From Tetranychus cinnabarinus (lineage: Eukaryota > Arthropoda > Arachnida > Trombidiformes > Tetranychidae), in NCBI GenBank assembly GCA_022266195.1, contig WHVY01000008.1, positions 930,001-994,000 on the forward strand: DNA of 64,000 bases. Reading direction: 5' to 3'. Positions 28,170-40,659 of this stretch are shown here, piece after piece. Every line of letters starts with the position of its first letter. The stretch's first letter is position 1. The notes beneath the pieces were generated by a model. That model did no database searches, was not told where the DNA came from, and worked only from the letters and a program-made list of their open reading frames with translations. Position numbers and translations under genes: made by a program.

Positions 28170-28911
28170 GTAAAATGGGTTTTAACGTAAAAATGCTGCA
28201 CGTGAGGCTTGGTTAAACGAGCTGTCGACAAAAGACGAGAAAATAATGTTGGCCATTACAGTATTTCTTGGTGGTTTTAGTCGAGGTTTCATTAGGTTCA
28301 GTCAAGGGCAAGCTACCTGAAGATTTTTCGTCATTAGCTCCAGTCTGTTGTCTTAAGGTTTAGTCAAGTTTTCAAAAGGATTAGTTAAAGCCCTTGTTTA
28401 CAATTTAGAGAACAATTTAAATTACGAAAAAATTGAAAATAAATTTAGCGCAAGAAATCGAGAACATTTGGACTAGAAATTTTTCAGGTAGAAACCAATT
28501 TTGCTAATTATTGCTAGTTGAAAAAGAGACTTCTAAATTGTGAGTCCAACAAGAGAAAAGGTTTTGACTAATCCTTTTGAAAACTCGACTAAAATCACCG
28601 AGCAATGCTGACTCGTATGACCCTGACCCAAGAGTCTACGTGGTAATGCAAGACGGAGACTTAAAAAAGAAAACAAAATGACCTGGTCACCCAGGAACAG
28701 GTGTGATGAAGATGAAATCATTGAAACACCATTCAGTTCGAATCATAGGTCAACAACATCATCATCACCTTCATCAGCTTTATCTTCATCTTCACCGCCT
28801 TCATCAGCCAATAACTCTACTCTTAATCAACCTCATCCCATCATTCCCAATCCCATTCAAAAGCCAAAGATCTGGTCCATAGTGGACACAGCAACTTCAG
28901 ACTCAGTCTGA
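28170..28911 (+). pseudogene. Broken Iroquois homeobox copy (inverted relative to the intact gene)
   Basis: The segment at 28170-28258 matches the intact gene from just before the homeodomain (TAAAAATGCT, CACGTGA, GGCTTGGTTAAA, GAGAAAATAATGTTGGCC) but with internal deletions. The copy is then interrupted by a 352-bp insertion (28259-28610). It resumes at 28611 with the third helix region, where the codons for WFA are partly deleted (ACGTGG joins directly to TAATGCAAGACGG). From 28678 to the stop at 28909-28911 the reading frame is preserved, and its 77 residues are identical to the C-terminus of the intact protein, with only synonymous changes noticed. The homeodomain is destroyed, so the copy cannot make an Iroquois protein. 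The sharp contrast between a decayed 5' part and a pristine 3' part suggests gene conversion or two duplication events. Confidence 0.85.
28259..28610. mobile_element. MITE with ~27-bp terminal inverted repeats, inserted in the Iroquois pseudogene
   Basis: The left end reads CAGTATTTCTTGGTGGTTTT followed by AGTCGAG. The reverse complement of the right end reads CAGCATTGCTCGGTGATTTT followed by AGTCGAG, giving 23 of 27 matches. Internal subterminal repeats reinforce the foldback: TTTTCAAAAGGATTAGT near 28369 is inverted at about 28568-28584. The element splits homeobox sequence that is contiguous in the intact gene, which proves it is an insertion. The left flank is TA followed by CAGT, as in Tc1/mariner-type elements, but the right flank does not show a clean TA, so the class is uncertain. 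It has no coding capacity. Confidence 0.75.
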
Positions 28912-29238
28912 TTCATTTTCATTTTCATTCACCACTTCACCATTGTATTAATATAACAAAATAAAAAACAGTTGAGTTATTACTTCATTTTGTTTCTCTC
29001 TTCTTCTCACTTTCCAAAATAACATTTTCTCCGAGCCTTGCGGATATCGAGGCCAAAAGTTTTTTCGGTGTGCTAAGATATCGATTTGTGAAACTGTGAA
29101 ATGTTTGAAAAATTATCCAGGATAATTGGTTAACCAAAATGTTAGCACAGTTTAAGATGCAATTAGAGCAATATTTACTGAAAGACTGGAAAAACAATGA
29201 GGAATAACTCACCAACTCAGGTAAAAGGTAAAGAGCTA
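28611..29238. repeat. Copy C of the Iroquois 3' half and flank, inverted relative to the gene
   Basis: Reverse-orientation duplicate of the intact gene from its third homeodomain helix through the stop, 3' UTR and flank (equivalent to about 25362-25990). Nearly identical from 28678 onward. Similarity stops at GTAAAGAGCTA, after which the gene side continues TAAGCGCAG and the copy continues GAAGATTG. Confidence 0.9.
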
Positions 29239-29269
29239 GAAGATTGAGATTCAGATGAAAACAAGGTCA

Positions 29270-29345
29270 ATCCAGAGATGTTGTTCCATAGTGGACACAG
29301 CAGCTTCAGATTCATTCTGACAACTTTTTCATTTTCACTTTTCAC
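29270..29345 (+). pseudogene. Second, short relic of the Iroquois 3' end
   Basis: The stretch CCATAGTGGACACAGCAGCT, then TCAGATTCATTCTGA, closely resembles the codons for the C-terminal residues and stop of the Iroquois ORF, followed by a similar T-rich 3' flank with CACTTTTCACC. The upstream codons do not hold the KPKIW motif. It sits about 370 bp downstream of the equivalent point in copy C, so it is a further tandem remnant. Confidence 0.65.
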
Positions 29346-32300
29346 CAGAAAGTCTACAGTTGAGTTGAGAGTTGTCATTTAGTTAATTTTAAGAATATAA
29401 AACTAAATCCGTTGGTACATTTAAAAAGTGTGTCTGAAGTTTCTTCGTGGTTAAAATTCAGTTGTTCGAAACTTTGCTATTCTTTACTAAAATTGACTTG
29501 ACCAGACTTTTCACCAAACTCATTAGTGTCTTTAGTCTTTACTCGAAAGACTTACAAGACTTATGTTAGTCCTAAATGTAAACAACAATAAACCATCAAA
29601 ATGAAGCAAAACAATTTTACACCTGAAATGGTAGAAGATACAGATTCTGCATTTTCCTCACTCTGTTTAAATTTAAGTCTTCTCAGTAACTTGAGCTCTG
29701 ATTAAATTATGAATGAGTAATTGTACTTTAATCATGAAGGCAATGTAAAAATTTTTGTTTAGAACCCGCTCAGTTGGTCCAAAATTTTGGAAAACAAATT
29801 TCATGGTTTGACTTTATATTGTATTTATAGATGGCAAGAAGTCATCAGAGGAGATCATCAGATGTTGGCCACCAAGAAGTCATCATCATTCTAATCATTT
29901 CTTTGAATTTATTTTAATGTTTCAGTTTAACAGGCCTTTGCAAAGGCTCAGCGTGAATCTCATCTTCATAGTGTCACGATGAACAGCCAAAGCGATCAAT
30001 CAAAATCCAATATTATCCTCATTCCTTCTCATCATCTTTTTTCGCCCTTCACGGTATCTTGCAACTTCACCAAGCTTTTAAGCTTTTAAGAAACAATTTT
30101 TACCTTTTAATGAGTACCATTGGGAGTTAATATACATTTTTTGCTTACCTTTATCTCAAATAGACAATTGATGAGCGCAGTTTTTGTTTCACGATGAAAG
30201 AGGTAAGCGAAAGAGTTAATGGGAGGAGATTTGAAACTGTTACAATCATTATCGTTTTCAATGGAACCACCTTTTCATATGAACAAAAACCAGCATTCAA
30301 ATTAGTAAAACCGGCTGACTGTAAAGCCACACAGTTTTTCATGACAACAACAACCAGCTTTAAAATGACCAAAACTCATAAGACAAAAACTGCCGAGTTA
30401 AATAGTTACTCTATTCAAAGTATGTAAAGAGCAGGTCATTACTGAAAAGACACAATTAACACAATTGTCACATTTATGCACAAATTGACACAAATTGACG
30501 CTAATGGCCAAAAAACGGCCAAAAATTCATTTCATTCAAATTACGACTCCATTGTGGTTCCATTTGCGATTTTAAATTTCTCTCAATTTTTCCAGAAAAT
30601 CGAGCAAAAAGTTTCAACTCGAAACAAGAATCAAATCTTTTCATCAAATTCATTTTTCTGGTGCAACTGGTAAAAACAATTCAGAAAAGAGATGAAAATG
30701 AAAAGATGAAATTTTCTCATTCGAGTCTTTAGATTCAATCTGAATTGATGAAACCGTAAGATTGACAAGAAATTTTGTCTCATGAAAGTGAGCTTCGGTC
30801 GTTTGCTTCTAGTTTTTGTTCATTGAAAGTTGGTTCAAACGAGATTGTAATGTCTCAAGTGGTGATTTTGATCAAATCTTGTTTTATATTTTGCTGACTC
30901 TGGTAGCTGACAATCATCTTCATCATCATTTTCATGTAATCGTTTTGTGTGAAACATGAAAAGTCTGTTCTTCTTCTTCTCATCATTTAAATTCAATTTT
31001 CCGCTCTTTACCAATTGCACGCTTTTCCTCCATTTAATAAACTTGAACAATTGGATCGGCATTTTCAATAGTAATTAACAGAGGATAGCAAAAGATTGCG
31101 TCTTTCAATCACCTTTATCTATGGTGACAATCAATATCAATGGTAATATCACAACAAATCAAATTTAAAATGTCATATTGGCTTCAATAAATTGGACTCA
31201 CTTTGCATCATCTTACTGAAGTCAACCTGGCAAGACAATGAGGCAGATTGGGATAACAATAATGTAATAACATGGGATCAACTTTTTCTTTGGGTAAACT
31301 TTTGCTGCTCTCTTCCTCACATTAATGTTTATTCACCAATAGTTTAATAATACCGGCGAAATGGTGAAAAAAATGTAAAGGCGACTTTTGTTCCCTTCTT
31401 GGTGTCAATCATTTTCATCATCATTCTCATCATGACTTTAACCCTGACTTTTAATACGCAAACCCAAGTGTTGACAAGCATAATCAATCCTTTATACATG
31501 TGTCTTGCCTGCCTCCATGTCTATCTGTGTTTTATTTGCTCTCTTCCCAAACATCCAACATCATCCTCATCATCCCACCTTCCAACAGTAGTTAACTTGT
31601 CAAACCTGAATTTTTCTTGCTCATCATTATCATTATCATTTTTTTGTTGTTGTTGCTTCTTCTTCTTCTTTTGGTGAAGGCAAATGATTTAATTTGTTTC
31701 TCCGTCAAAATGTTTCACTTGCTTGACACTTATTAAAACTTGTTTCACATTGTTAATACTGTACATACACATATTGTATACATATTGTTATTACACAAAT
31801 AACCATTATACGCTTATAACTGCAAGTTGGGCAACATTGAAGCACAGTTTTAGAACGCTATTTAAAGCCGTTTAAAGGGCGCAAACTGGATTCACTATTT
31901 GACGTGAACCTTTAGTTCGCTCTTGTCACGTTTGCTTTTAGTTTTTGCATCAGTTTGTTGTCATGTGGTTCAAGGGAACCCGTTGATTCACCGCGAATCT
32001 CATTTAAAAGTAAAATGCTCATAACAATCAACTTTTTTAACTTATGAAAGCGTTTCATCTTTTTGTCACAATAATAATGCAAAATAGTAAATGATTTACA
32101 TTAAACTTTGAGCAAACCTTAGGGCATTCAGATGAATCGGACAGTCGGGAATGGATTATCTAGAACAATGAAACAGTTAAAACAAAATTATGCCTCAATC
32201 AATCAAAGTAGTCTTGTGCGATTTCCTGTTTTTCAGATTTCGATATTGATATCTGGTCAAAATATTTTTAAATATCGATAGCTATTAAAGATGGTTATTT

Positions 32301-33013
32301 ATGACGATAATATCGCTTATCTCTGGTCAAAGGTTATTTTGAGGAAAAGCCCTTTAAGGTTCAACAAAGTGATTTAAATGCTGGCAGTTTAATTTCATTA
32401 TTAAATCATATCGCACCCTTCAGGGTATGAAACTCGAGGCATTCCTTAAGATCGCCTTGTTTCATCGGATTAATTCGTTTAAGACAATAGCTGACTTAGG
32501 CTTAATCGTCTTTTGCTAAATTGTTTTTGATAGTAATGCCCTCAAGGAAATGTCTCTAAACCTAAATAACTGTTTACGTAACATTCAAATGTCTTTTCAT
32601 TCACGAGGTTTATTAGTAATAGAGATTAATATATCTTTAGGGTGAAAATCCAAACAAAATTTTTCCATGTTGACGAGAGATCGTAAGAACGGATACATTT
32701 CTGAGCTTTGATAGAAGCTCAATACAGCCAAAGGGTTGGAATAAGAAATTAATGGTTTACTTAAACTCAGGTTTGGTTTACCATTTTGGGAATGTCAGTT
32801 GATGGGAATGTCTTATCAATTTTGTTTTCTTTATCTAAATCTTCGACTAATCAGATCGGAATACAAATCGAAGAAGATCAAAAAATAATTGGCTGTTTTC
32901 CAGGTGGAAACTTTCACTTTCGTCGTTTAGGATCGGGCTATTTTCAATTCTGTGTTGAGTTAAGCCAACTTTAAATTTGAATATTGACCATTCAGGACAT
33001 TTCTCAGACATTC
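29346..33013. other. Gene-free AT-rich region
   Basis: Short reading frames only (for example 30194-30427, 31399-31677, 32786-32974), with no recognisable domain and no consistent splice partners. Contains CAT/TCA runs near 31550-31650. Confidence 0.5.
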
Positions 33014-33519
33014 TAAGGTATGACCGGTAAAGTTTGAGAATAATTTTTCAGAATTAAATTGCGTCAGTTAGACTAGACTTACTGGCACCATTTAAACGTT
33101 AAAATAAAGGTACACTTTTCAAGCACATTTTCAACTTCATACTAGGGTTTCGAAGAATCGAAAAATGCCAAAATTTGGCCTCAAAGTTATTGAAAAAGAT
33201 GTAATTCGAAATCTAAGTCATTTTTTAAAAGCTTGAAAACCCGTTTTTTCAAACAAATGTCCATGAAATTTAGTTTCAAATACGACCCTAACCTTTCAAT
33301 TGACCTGTGTTTGGTTATATTAAGCGAATTACATCTTTTTCAATAACTTTGAGGCCAAATTTTGGCATTTTTCGATTCTTCGAAACCCTAGTATGAAGTT
33401 GAAAATGTGCTTGAAAAGTGTACCTTTATTTTAACGTTTAAATGGTGCCAGTAAGTCTAGTCTAACTGACGCAATTTAATTCTGAAAAATTATTCTCAAA
33501 CTTTACCGGTCATACCTTA
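33014..33519. mobile_element. 506-bp foldback MITE with perfect 195-bp arms
   Basis: The left arm 33014-33208 begins TAAGGTATGACCGGTAAAG and ends GATGTAATTCG. The right arm 33325-33519 is its reverse complement with no mismatch that I could find on base-by-base reading. A 116-bp loop separates them. There is no coding capacity. Flanks are CATTC on the left and AGACA on the right, so no clear target-site duplication is visible outside TTA/TAA-like ends. Such symmetry indicates either very recent insertion or arm homogenisation. A transcript across it would fold into a long perfect hairpin. Confidence 0.85.
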
Positions 33520-34096
33520 AGACAGTTGGAAATTTGAAGCCATTGGAAGCCAAAGCCCCATCCGTTATACAGGAATTTTCGCCATAATTCGAAAGATTGT
33601 TATATTCACACAAAATATTATGTATTCATAACTCAATCTGCTAACTTAGCAACTACGCCTTTTAATGAGGAAATCAACAGATTATAATAACAACTGAGAG
33701 AATCGAGATTTAAAAATAAAGAATTTGAATTGTTCGGTGAAAAGATGGGCTAAGATTCCTCATGGAGTTAAGAATTGAGCTCTTTTAGATTGGACATCGA
33801 GGTTAGTCCATACTTGCATCGACTAGCTGACTGTTAGTCGACTAAGTCAACTTATTTTCACTGTTTTCAGTCTTTCTTTTGGAAAATTTCAAAAAATTCA
33901 ACTGATCATGTTTTGCTCATGCTTCTTGCTTGCTTTTTTTAGTTGAATTAGTCGATGAACGTATCGACTTGGATGAAATTTTATCAACTAATTTCGGTGC
34001 CTAGTTTAAATTAAGGTTTGTTTTATTGGTGCATTTTTTGTCATACATGTTCGCCCTACGGTTTAGTATACAATTTGGCAAACGACTTGAAAAAGT

Positions 34097-34122
34097 GGCT
34101 AGGTTAGGTAGGCTAGGCTACC
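34097..34122. repeat. TAGG-rich telomere-like stretch
   Basis: Reads GGCTAGGTTAGGTAGGCTAG and continues GCTACC, so it holds five closely spaced TAGG or TTAGG-like units. Short and degenerate. Confidence 0.4.
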
Positions 34123-35911
34123 TATGTCGAGCCAGCGGTCTCAGTTCAAATAATGCTGGAATTTATGTCGTTATGGTTTTACGACACTTTGCCACGAAAA
34201 TTCGGCAAAGAAGGACTTGTTTGAGCGATAAGGATAGTAGTGTTTCAACGACATGAACCGATGGCAAAGTCTAGAAAAAGCAAAACGACAATAAGACAGT
34301 CTGTCTAGGTGCACAATTTCTGATAATTCTAATGGATACTCGACGCCTTCAACGAAATCTTTCAACTGTGATCTCTAATCGTCCAACATTTGTTCCAAGT
34401 TTGGTTTTTTATTCGCTCGTTCGGTAAATTAGTTGAGGTTTAGATTGAAGTTAATCTGTCAATCTTTACGTTAAACCTTAGCGTTGTTCAACATTGAAGT
34501 CAACATGATGACGGTTAAGATGATTGCTCAACATGAATAAGTTACTTTTCTTTGTGTAAGAAAAAGTTGATAATAAAATCTTTTTTGTTCACTTCTGTTA
34601 AATGTTATTAATCAAGCATAAACCAATTAATTAATTGATAAGCTGATTAAGAGGTAATCATCAGCGTTAATTGAACAGAAACACCATCAACACACTTGTG
34701 ATTAAATCTAGTTAATTGATTAATCAGGATAAATCATCTTTTCCTTTTTTCTTTTTCTTGAGACGGAACTACAAACAGTCACAACAAAATGGCCAAACTG
34801 AGTAAAGACAAAAAAAACGAAGTGCAAAAAAAAAGGATTCCATGAACAAAACAAATTGTCTCATTTGGCTAATTTTGAATTTGGTCATTCGGCCTGTTTG
34901 GTACAAGATAATTGGCAATCCTGTTTGGGTACCAAATGAGGTCTGTTGTTTCCCTTTGAATGGAGTCATGAAGCCGATACAACCAGTTGGAGTCTTTCCT
35001 TTCAATTACAACCTTATCGAGATGAAATTAATGGTGAAGATTAATGTGGACTGTTGAAGCTATCACATGTGGAGAGTCAATTGAATTATTAAAAGCTAAC
35101 TGGAAGCAATTCTGTTCAACATTATCATTGTCTTCCTGATCATCTTGCACATTACTGGAAACAAAGTAAAAGTAAAGAGAGAGAGAGATAAGGTCAGCGA
35201 GAAAAAAAAGAGTTGGTTGAGGTCACCAGAAATGTTGTTAGTGATTGAATAACAGATGAAAGATGATGGGAATAAGATGAAGTTGAAAGGATAAACTGAT
35301 CAGTGAGGATGCTTGGTTGATGTAAATAATATGTAAGTTTGCTTCCAGAAAACATAATCTTTCAAGAGCCATAAATTATTGTTATATTGAGTCTCATCGA
35401 TAAACTTGTGTCCGTTTCATCTTCTTGCTTCCCTCATCATCTTTCGTTTATTTACGACAAACATTTGTTGACAAACAAATCAACTGTGATTATTTATCTT
35501 TCTTCTTCTTCTTCTTCTTCTTATTCTCTTCTCTTCGTCGTCATGATAAATGCCCCTTGAGAGACAGAGATGAAGGCAAAAATAACCACATTTTTTGGTT
35601 GAAAAAAAAGATTAGATGTTGAGCAAAGTTGCAAAGCCAAGTATTGACATTGGACCGTTGATTTGTAGTTACACTAACAATTTGGATAAAAATAAGAGTA
35701 GAGACATTTTTTGACTGTAACGGGTTAATTATGATCAACAAATCAATGGTTTGTTGCACCAGTTGACTCTCCGTGTGTTGGCTCAGTGTCTGTAATCGTG
35801 TAACTCACTCTGACCGTAACTATGTGTTACTATCAAGTTACAGTGTGACTTGCAACTCCTAAATGGTCAGCTAACGAAAGGGCAAAAACTCTTTGTTTTT
35901 ACTATTATTTA

Positions 35912-35935
35912 CTCTCTCTCTCTCTCTCTCTCTCT
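35912..35935. repeat. (CT)12 microsatellite
   Basis: Twelve uninterrupted CT dinucleotides in intergenic DNA. Confidence 0.95.
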
Positions 35936-38900
35936 TACCACAAAGAGTATACGGAGAAATGCCGTTCAATTGTAATGAACAGTTTAGACGCTTTTCCCCC
36001 GCCCCTGGTCAATGTGTGTGTTTATTTGTTGTATTATATCTTTGAGTGTGAACATGGTCAACAACAACAACAACGCAATTTAACCTTCGACTTTTCGCCT
36101 TTCTTTCGTCCGTTTCTTTTTTCACTTTTTAACCTTACCATTAGTTAAAGGCCAAATTGACTTGATAATTTGACCTATTCAAGGCAAAAACCTATTAATA
36201 CTTGGAGGTTGTTTGGTCAATGAAAGAAGAGAGAAACTGAGAGATGACCATTGAGAATCGAAGAAAAGTAAAATTGCTATGTTTGCCATTCTCATTATTA
36301 TCATCATTATGATTATTTTGTCTTTCCTCTTCTCTCTTCATCTAAGGTAACCTTTTTTTTTACTGTGAAAACTGGATAAAGACGAGTCTCTTGGTCAAGT
36401 CAAATAGTGCTAAATGGTTGTAACTTGTATCAATGTATACTATTATTTGCGCTGTAACTTGTAACCATTTTCAACTTTCATCTCTTCTTCATCACCATCA
36501 TCATCATCGTCTTCAAGGTTGACTGGGTAAAAAAGTTCACAGATTAGTAAAGTCCTCCGGTAAGAGGGAAAGCTAAATGAGAGGCTAGAGAAACCCTTTC
36601 ATTAACTTGGCATGTTTGCGGTTTTATGGATCAGTTCATCTTTTGACTCGTTTTTTTGGCAACATTTTACTGTTGATAAACACTTTACAGGAGAAAGTAA
36701 AAAATGGCTTCAAAAAATTGAATCACTTCAATCATTTCTTGGAACAAAAAACAAACTGTTTTCATGTTTTTTCATTGGTAAAGAAAACAAATCTTGACAA
36801 ATGTAAATCATCAATCGATTTACATCTCAATACAAGTCAACATCAACCTTTAATTTTACTTTCAAATCTTTTCGACTTTCATCAAAAATACATTCGATTC
36901 TTGCGACTTATCGCGACAAAATTGGTGTTGAACATTTGAGGAAAAGAGCGTCGTCCATGAGATTGGAATTTGGATTTTTGAGGGTTTTTCAAGCAAACAT
37001 GCGCTTGTATTATAGATTGGTTTAGGCTTCTTTTGCACCAACTATTTAATAGAGTCACTATTATAGGGATTGTTAACTGCTAATGAGATGATGATAATTT
37101 GAAGAGACATTTCATGTTTATGTATTTTTGAGTTTGCGACTGATGACGATAATGAAGGAAAGGAAGGAGAGACAATTCTGTAGCCAAATTGTCCCTCATT
37201 TTTGCTGTCAAACCTGAATTGATTCTAACTGATGTTACATATGCTGAGCCTCCCAAGAAACCGGAGTTTACTTGGCGCCGAGGTTTGAGCTCAGCTTTTG
37301 GGCTACAATAACTTCCTGTATTCAATCATTTCAAGAGTTACAAGTTGTATAAGTTTACAAACAAAACTTATTACTTCCCAACAGTAAATTACATTTTAAA
37401 AAGTTGAACCATTTTTCAATCAATAATTTACTGTTCAACTTGAATGTAACAAAAAGCAAAGTAAATGCTTATAAGTACTCCAAATGAGCTTCACACACAC
37501 AGCAACCTCTCTGTGTGTCTATGTTTATCACGAGGTGGGAAAAGGGTGAAAATTTTGACATTTTTTTGGATACTTTATTTTTCGTTTCGTTTTGAGCTTT
37601 TTTTTGTTCATCGATTCATGGTTACATTAAGTTTGTTGATATGTAAACTCGATATGCAAACCAATAAGTACAAGGAATGATGTCGATTGGAATCCAATTT
37701 ACAATTACTGGCCATAACTTGGTTACACATTAAGTAAAAATAAGTCTTTGAGATTCAAGATAAAAGTTAAAGGTAAAATTTAAAAACAAAAGTTGAGAGA
37801 AAAAATAATTTTTTTTGTCAAAATTTTGAGATTCTCGGTTAAAATTGAACCCAAAATTGGTTGGACGGAATAAATTTGGTTCATTGCAAAACTGGAAAAG
37901 CAAAAAGTCGGACGAACCAAGTCTCTATACAAAACCATAGGCACTATCTGAATCTGAATCTCTGGAGCTGGAAACAATTTTATCCATTGGCGGTGAGCTA
38001 AATGGTGAGAATGAAAAGGATGAGAAAGAGGATGAAAAGGCATTAATAACAGAAACTGATAACAATGGGGAAACATTTCAATGAAATATGTTTTGTTTGT
38101 CTCCAAAGAGACATGAATTGAATGAATGAAATGGAACAAATATAGACATATTTAACGGTTAAAGAAGTGAATAGCGAATTATGAAAATGTGTAAAATTAA
38201 ATAAAAATGCAACCTTTTGATTGACAAGGATCCAGTAAACAGACAAGGACGTGTCCAGTAAACAGATCACCCTATAACAATATATATATAAATGTGTGTG
38301 TGTGTCTGTCACGCCTGTCTATTAACATAATAACCTCATCTAATGTGTAACAAGCGCAGGTTAACAGTGTTTTTATCAATGCTATTAGGAGAAGGGAGAG
38401 AAGAGGGAAAAGCTTTTTTTGGACAGTTAATGGTTTTTATGAAAGGAATGACCATGTTGGACAGATGAATGTTGCTTGTTCAATCTGAATTAATCTGATA
38501 AGACGACTCAATGTTTCCTATTATTGTTATGGTGAGTTGCTCATGAGATAAGGTAAAGTCATTTACTTGAAAGTTTATATTAAAAGTACGAGACAAAAAC
38601 AAAAAGAGCAAAAATGACACTAAAAGTACATTAAGAGGTGATGAACAAAAAAGTTCAATATTTAGCTAATTACTGCTTTGACTAAACAAATCTAGTTTAA
38701 ATTCAATTATTAATGATGGATAAAGGTTCGGATCAAACTGACACACAAAATTTGACTTCAGGTCTATTAAACACTCAAAGTGATCGGTGTAAATTCACAG
38801 TAAATCTTCAAGGCATACAATGCATGAGCAATGCGAATAAAGATTAAAGATTCAATTGGAATTGAGCATTGCTGATGAGCTCAAATGTAAACCAATGAGA

Positions 38901-39078
38901 TTTTCAATGATGTGAGAAAATTTCAGGCATTTTGAATTAATATTTCATGTTAAAAAGTGACTTCAAAGAGTAAAAACTCAAAATGCATTTCGACCGGTTA
39001 CAAAAGGTCACAAAAAAACTGATGTTGAAATTGGAACCGAAAATTTTACGCACTTTCGGCGTTGACTAAATGAGACTC

Positions 39079-39477
39079 ACAAGATAAGTGCCCTTGCTTG
39101 TACGATTGTTTTCAATTTTTCGGATTTGTATTGTAGAGGACGAAAAATAATTAGACATACTTGGACTAGACATAATTAGACGTATTTTTGCTCTTGTTAC
39201 GCTGGTGCGCGGTTGTTGATATTTAGGCACTTTAAGTGAGGATATTGCATTGCAACCTACTGGAGTCACTGAAAAGGGATTCACAATTTTTCTGCTTTTC
39301 ATTTGTTTTATGTGCTTCTCAGTGACTGCAATGCATTACTATCTTCAATTAAAATGCCTAAATATCAATAACCACGCACCAGCGTAAAAAAGCCAAAATA
39401 CGTGTCTAATTATTTCTCGTCCTCTACAAACCCGAAAAAATAGAAAACAATCGTCCAAGCAACGGCACTTTCCTTGT
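39079..39477. mobile_element. Older foldback MITE (~400 bp)
   Basis: The left half from ACAAGATAAGTGCC and the reverse complement of the right half from ACAAGGAAAGTGCC align through GATTGTTTTC, GAGGACGA, AATAATTAGACA, ACGCTGGTGCG and TTGATATTTAGGCA. There are many substitutions and small gaps, and the left side has an extra duplicated TTAGACATA-type stretch. It is an imperfect, evidently older, inverted-repeat element unrelated in sequence to the one at 33 kb. Confidence 0.75.
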
Positions 39478-40659
39478 AAGATCACATTCACAATGAAACT
39501 GCTCATAGACCTTTTTCATTAATAATTGAATTAAAAGTAAATTTTTATAAAATAAAGCTAATAATTAGCTAAATGTTGCAGTTTTAAATGTTGTGCCATT
39601 TTGTCAGTTATCACCCCTTAATAATCAAAAGTATTGTCGGTAATAAAAATAGTAATATTAAGTTGTTATCAAAAGGTATTATCTGATTATTTTTGTGAAA
39701 CTTGGCGGTGATTGTAATGGCTAAATGGGTTTTACAGTTTGATTGTTATGCTAGAACGATTTAGATAAGAATCGTTTTACTCATTATTGTTACTGGCAAT
39801 GGATGTTTCACTTTGTCTGCTTGGCTGCTATGGTTTTTGGTCAGGTAAAAACAAAAGATGCTCAAGATAATGGTTGATACAATGATCAACTGAATAACAA
39901 TAATCAGGCAACTGGAAAGTTTACCATGTAAAACGAATGAACCAATTGAAATGTGGCAAAAAAGTGTACAGTCAAAAGTAACACAAAATAAAACAATATT
40001 ATGATTAAGGTTAAGTGGTTTCTTTTTGTGTTTACATTTTTCACTTGCTTTAGGTGCAACGTTTGGGTTTAGACTAAAGGTTGGCCAAAATCATTGAGCA
40101 TTAATTTTGTGCATTGGTTTTGCTTTGCATCTTCATCTTGATTAGTTGAGACAAGATTGTCATTCAACATTCAATGTTTTGTCAATGGCTAATGAAACTC
40201 TTCTAATTGCTGATGAGTCAATGAAATTAAATTGATTGAAACAATTAACTTGATTGCTTTTCACTTTGTCACAGACAATTTTCTTGCCTTTTTTTGTTGC
40301 CATTTAAAACACACATCAAAGGGAAGACAAAAAATTATGAAAAGTGATGAAAGGAAAAGGTTGTAATTGTTGGAAGCGTTGAGTTGATGAAGAGTTGGAA
40401 ATTATAATTGGTTAAGATAATTATCAAGTATTTATGATAACTGAATATGGAAGATGGAAAAATGATGTTTACGGTTAACTGAAAGAAACTGTCGGAATTG
40501 ATAGAAGAAAATTGAAATTTTTCTTCCATTTTTTCCGTCGCTTTTCATTTTCGGTTGACTTTTACTTGGGCCTTTCAAGGGCTCAATACTTGACCTAAAT
40601 TGAATTTTAATCAATGTTTGATTCCAATGTTTGCATGAAAATTAATTGAAATTTTTACT
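39478..40659. other. Gene-free spacer downstream of the ankyrin gene
   Basis: AT-rich; nothing recognisable. It should contain the 3' UTR of the minus-strand SOWAH-like gene. Confidence 0.45.

Larger units (their letters stand above)
33520..39078. other. Gene-free AT-rich region
   Basis: No supportable gene. It holds a TAGG-rich stretch at 34097-34122, CTT runs at about 35500-35525, a CT microsatellite (35912-35935) and TA/TG runs near 38279-38305. Reading frames such as 34026-34256 and 36607-36939 look like random translations. Confidence 0.5.
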
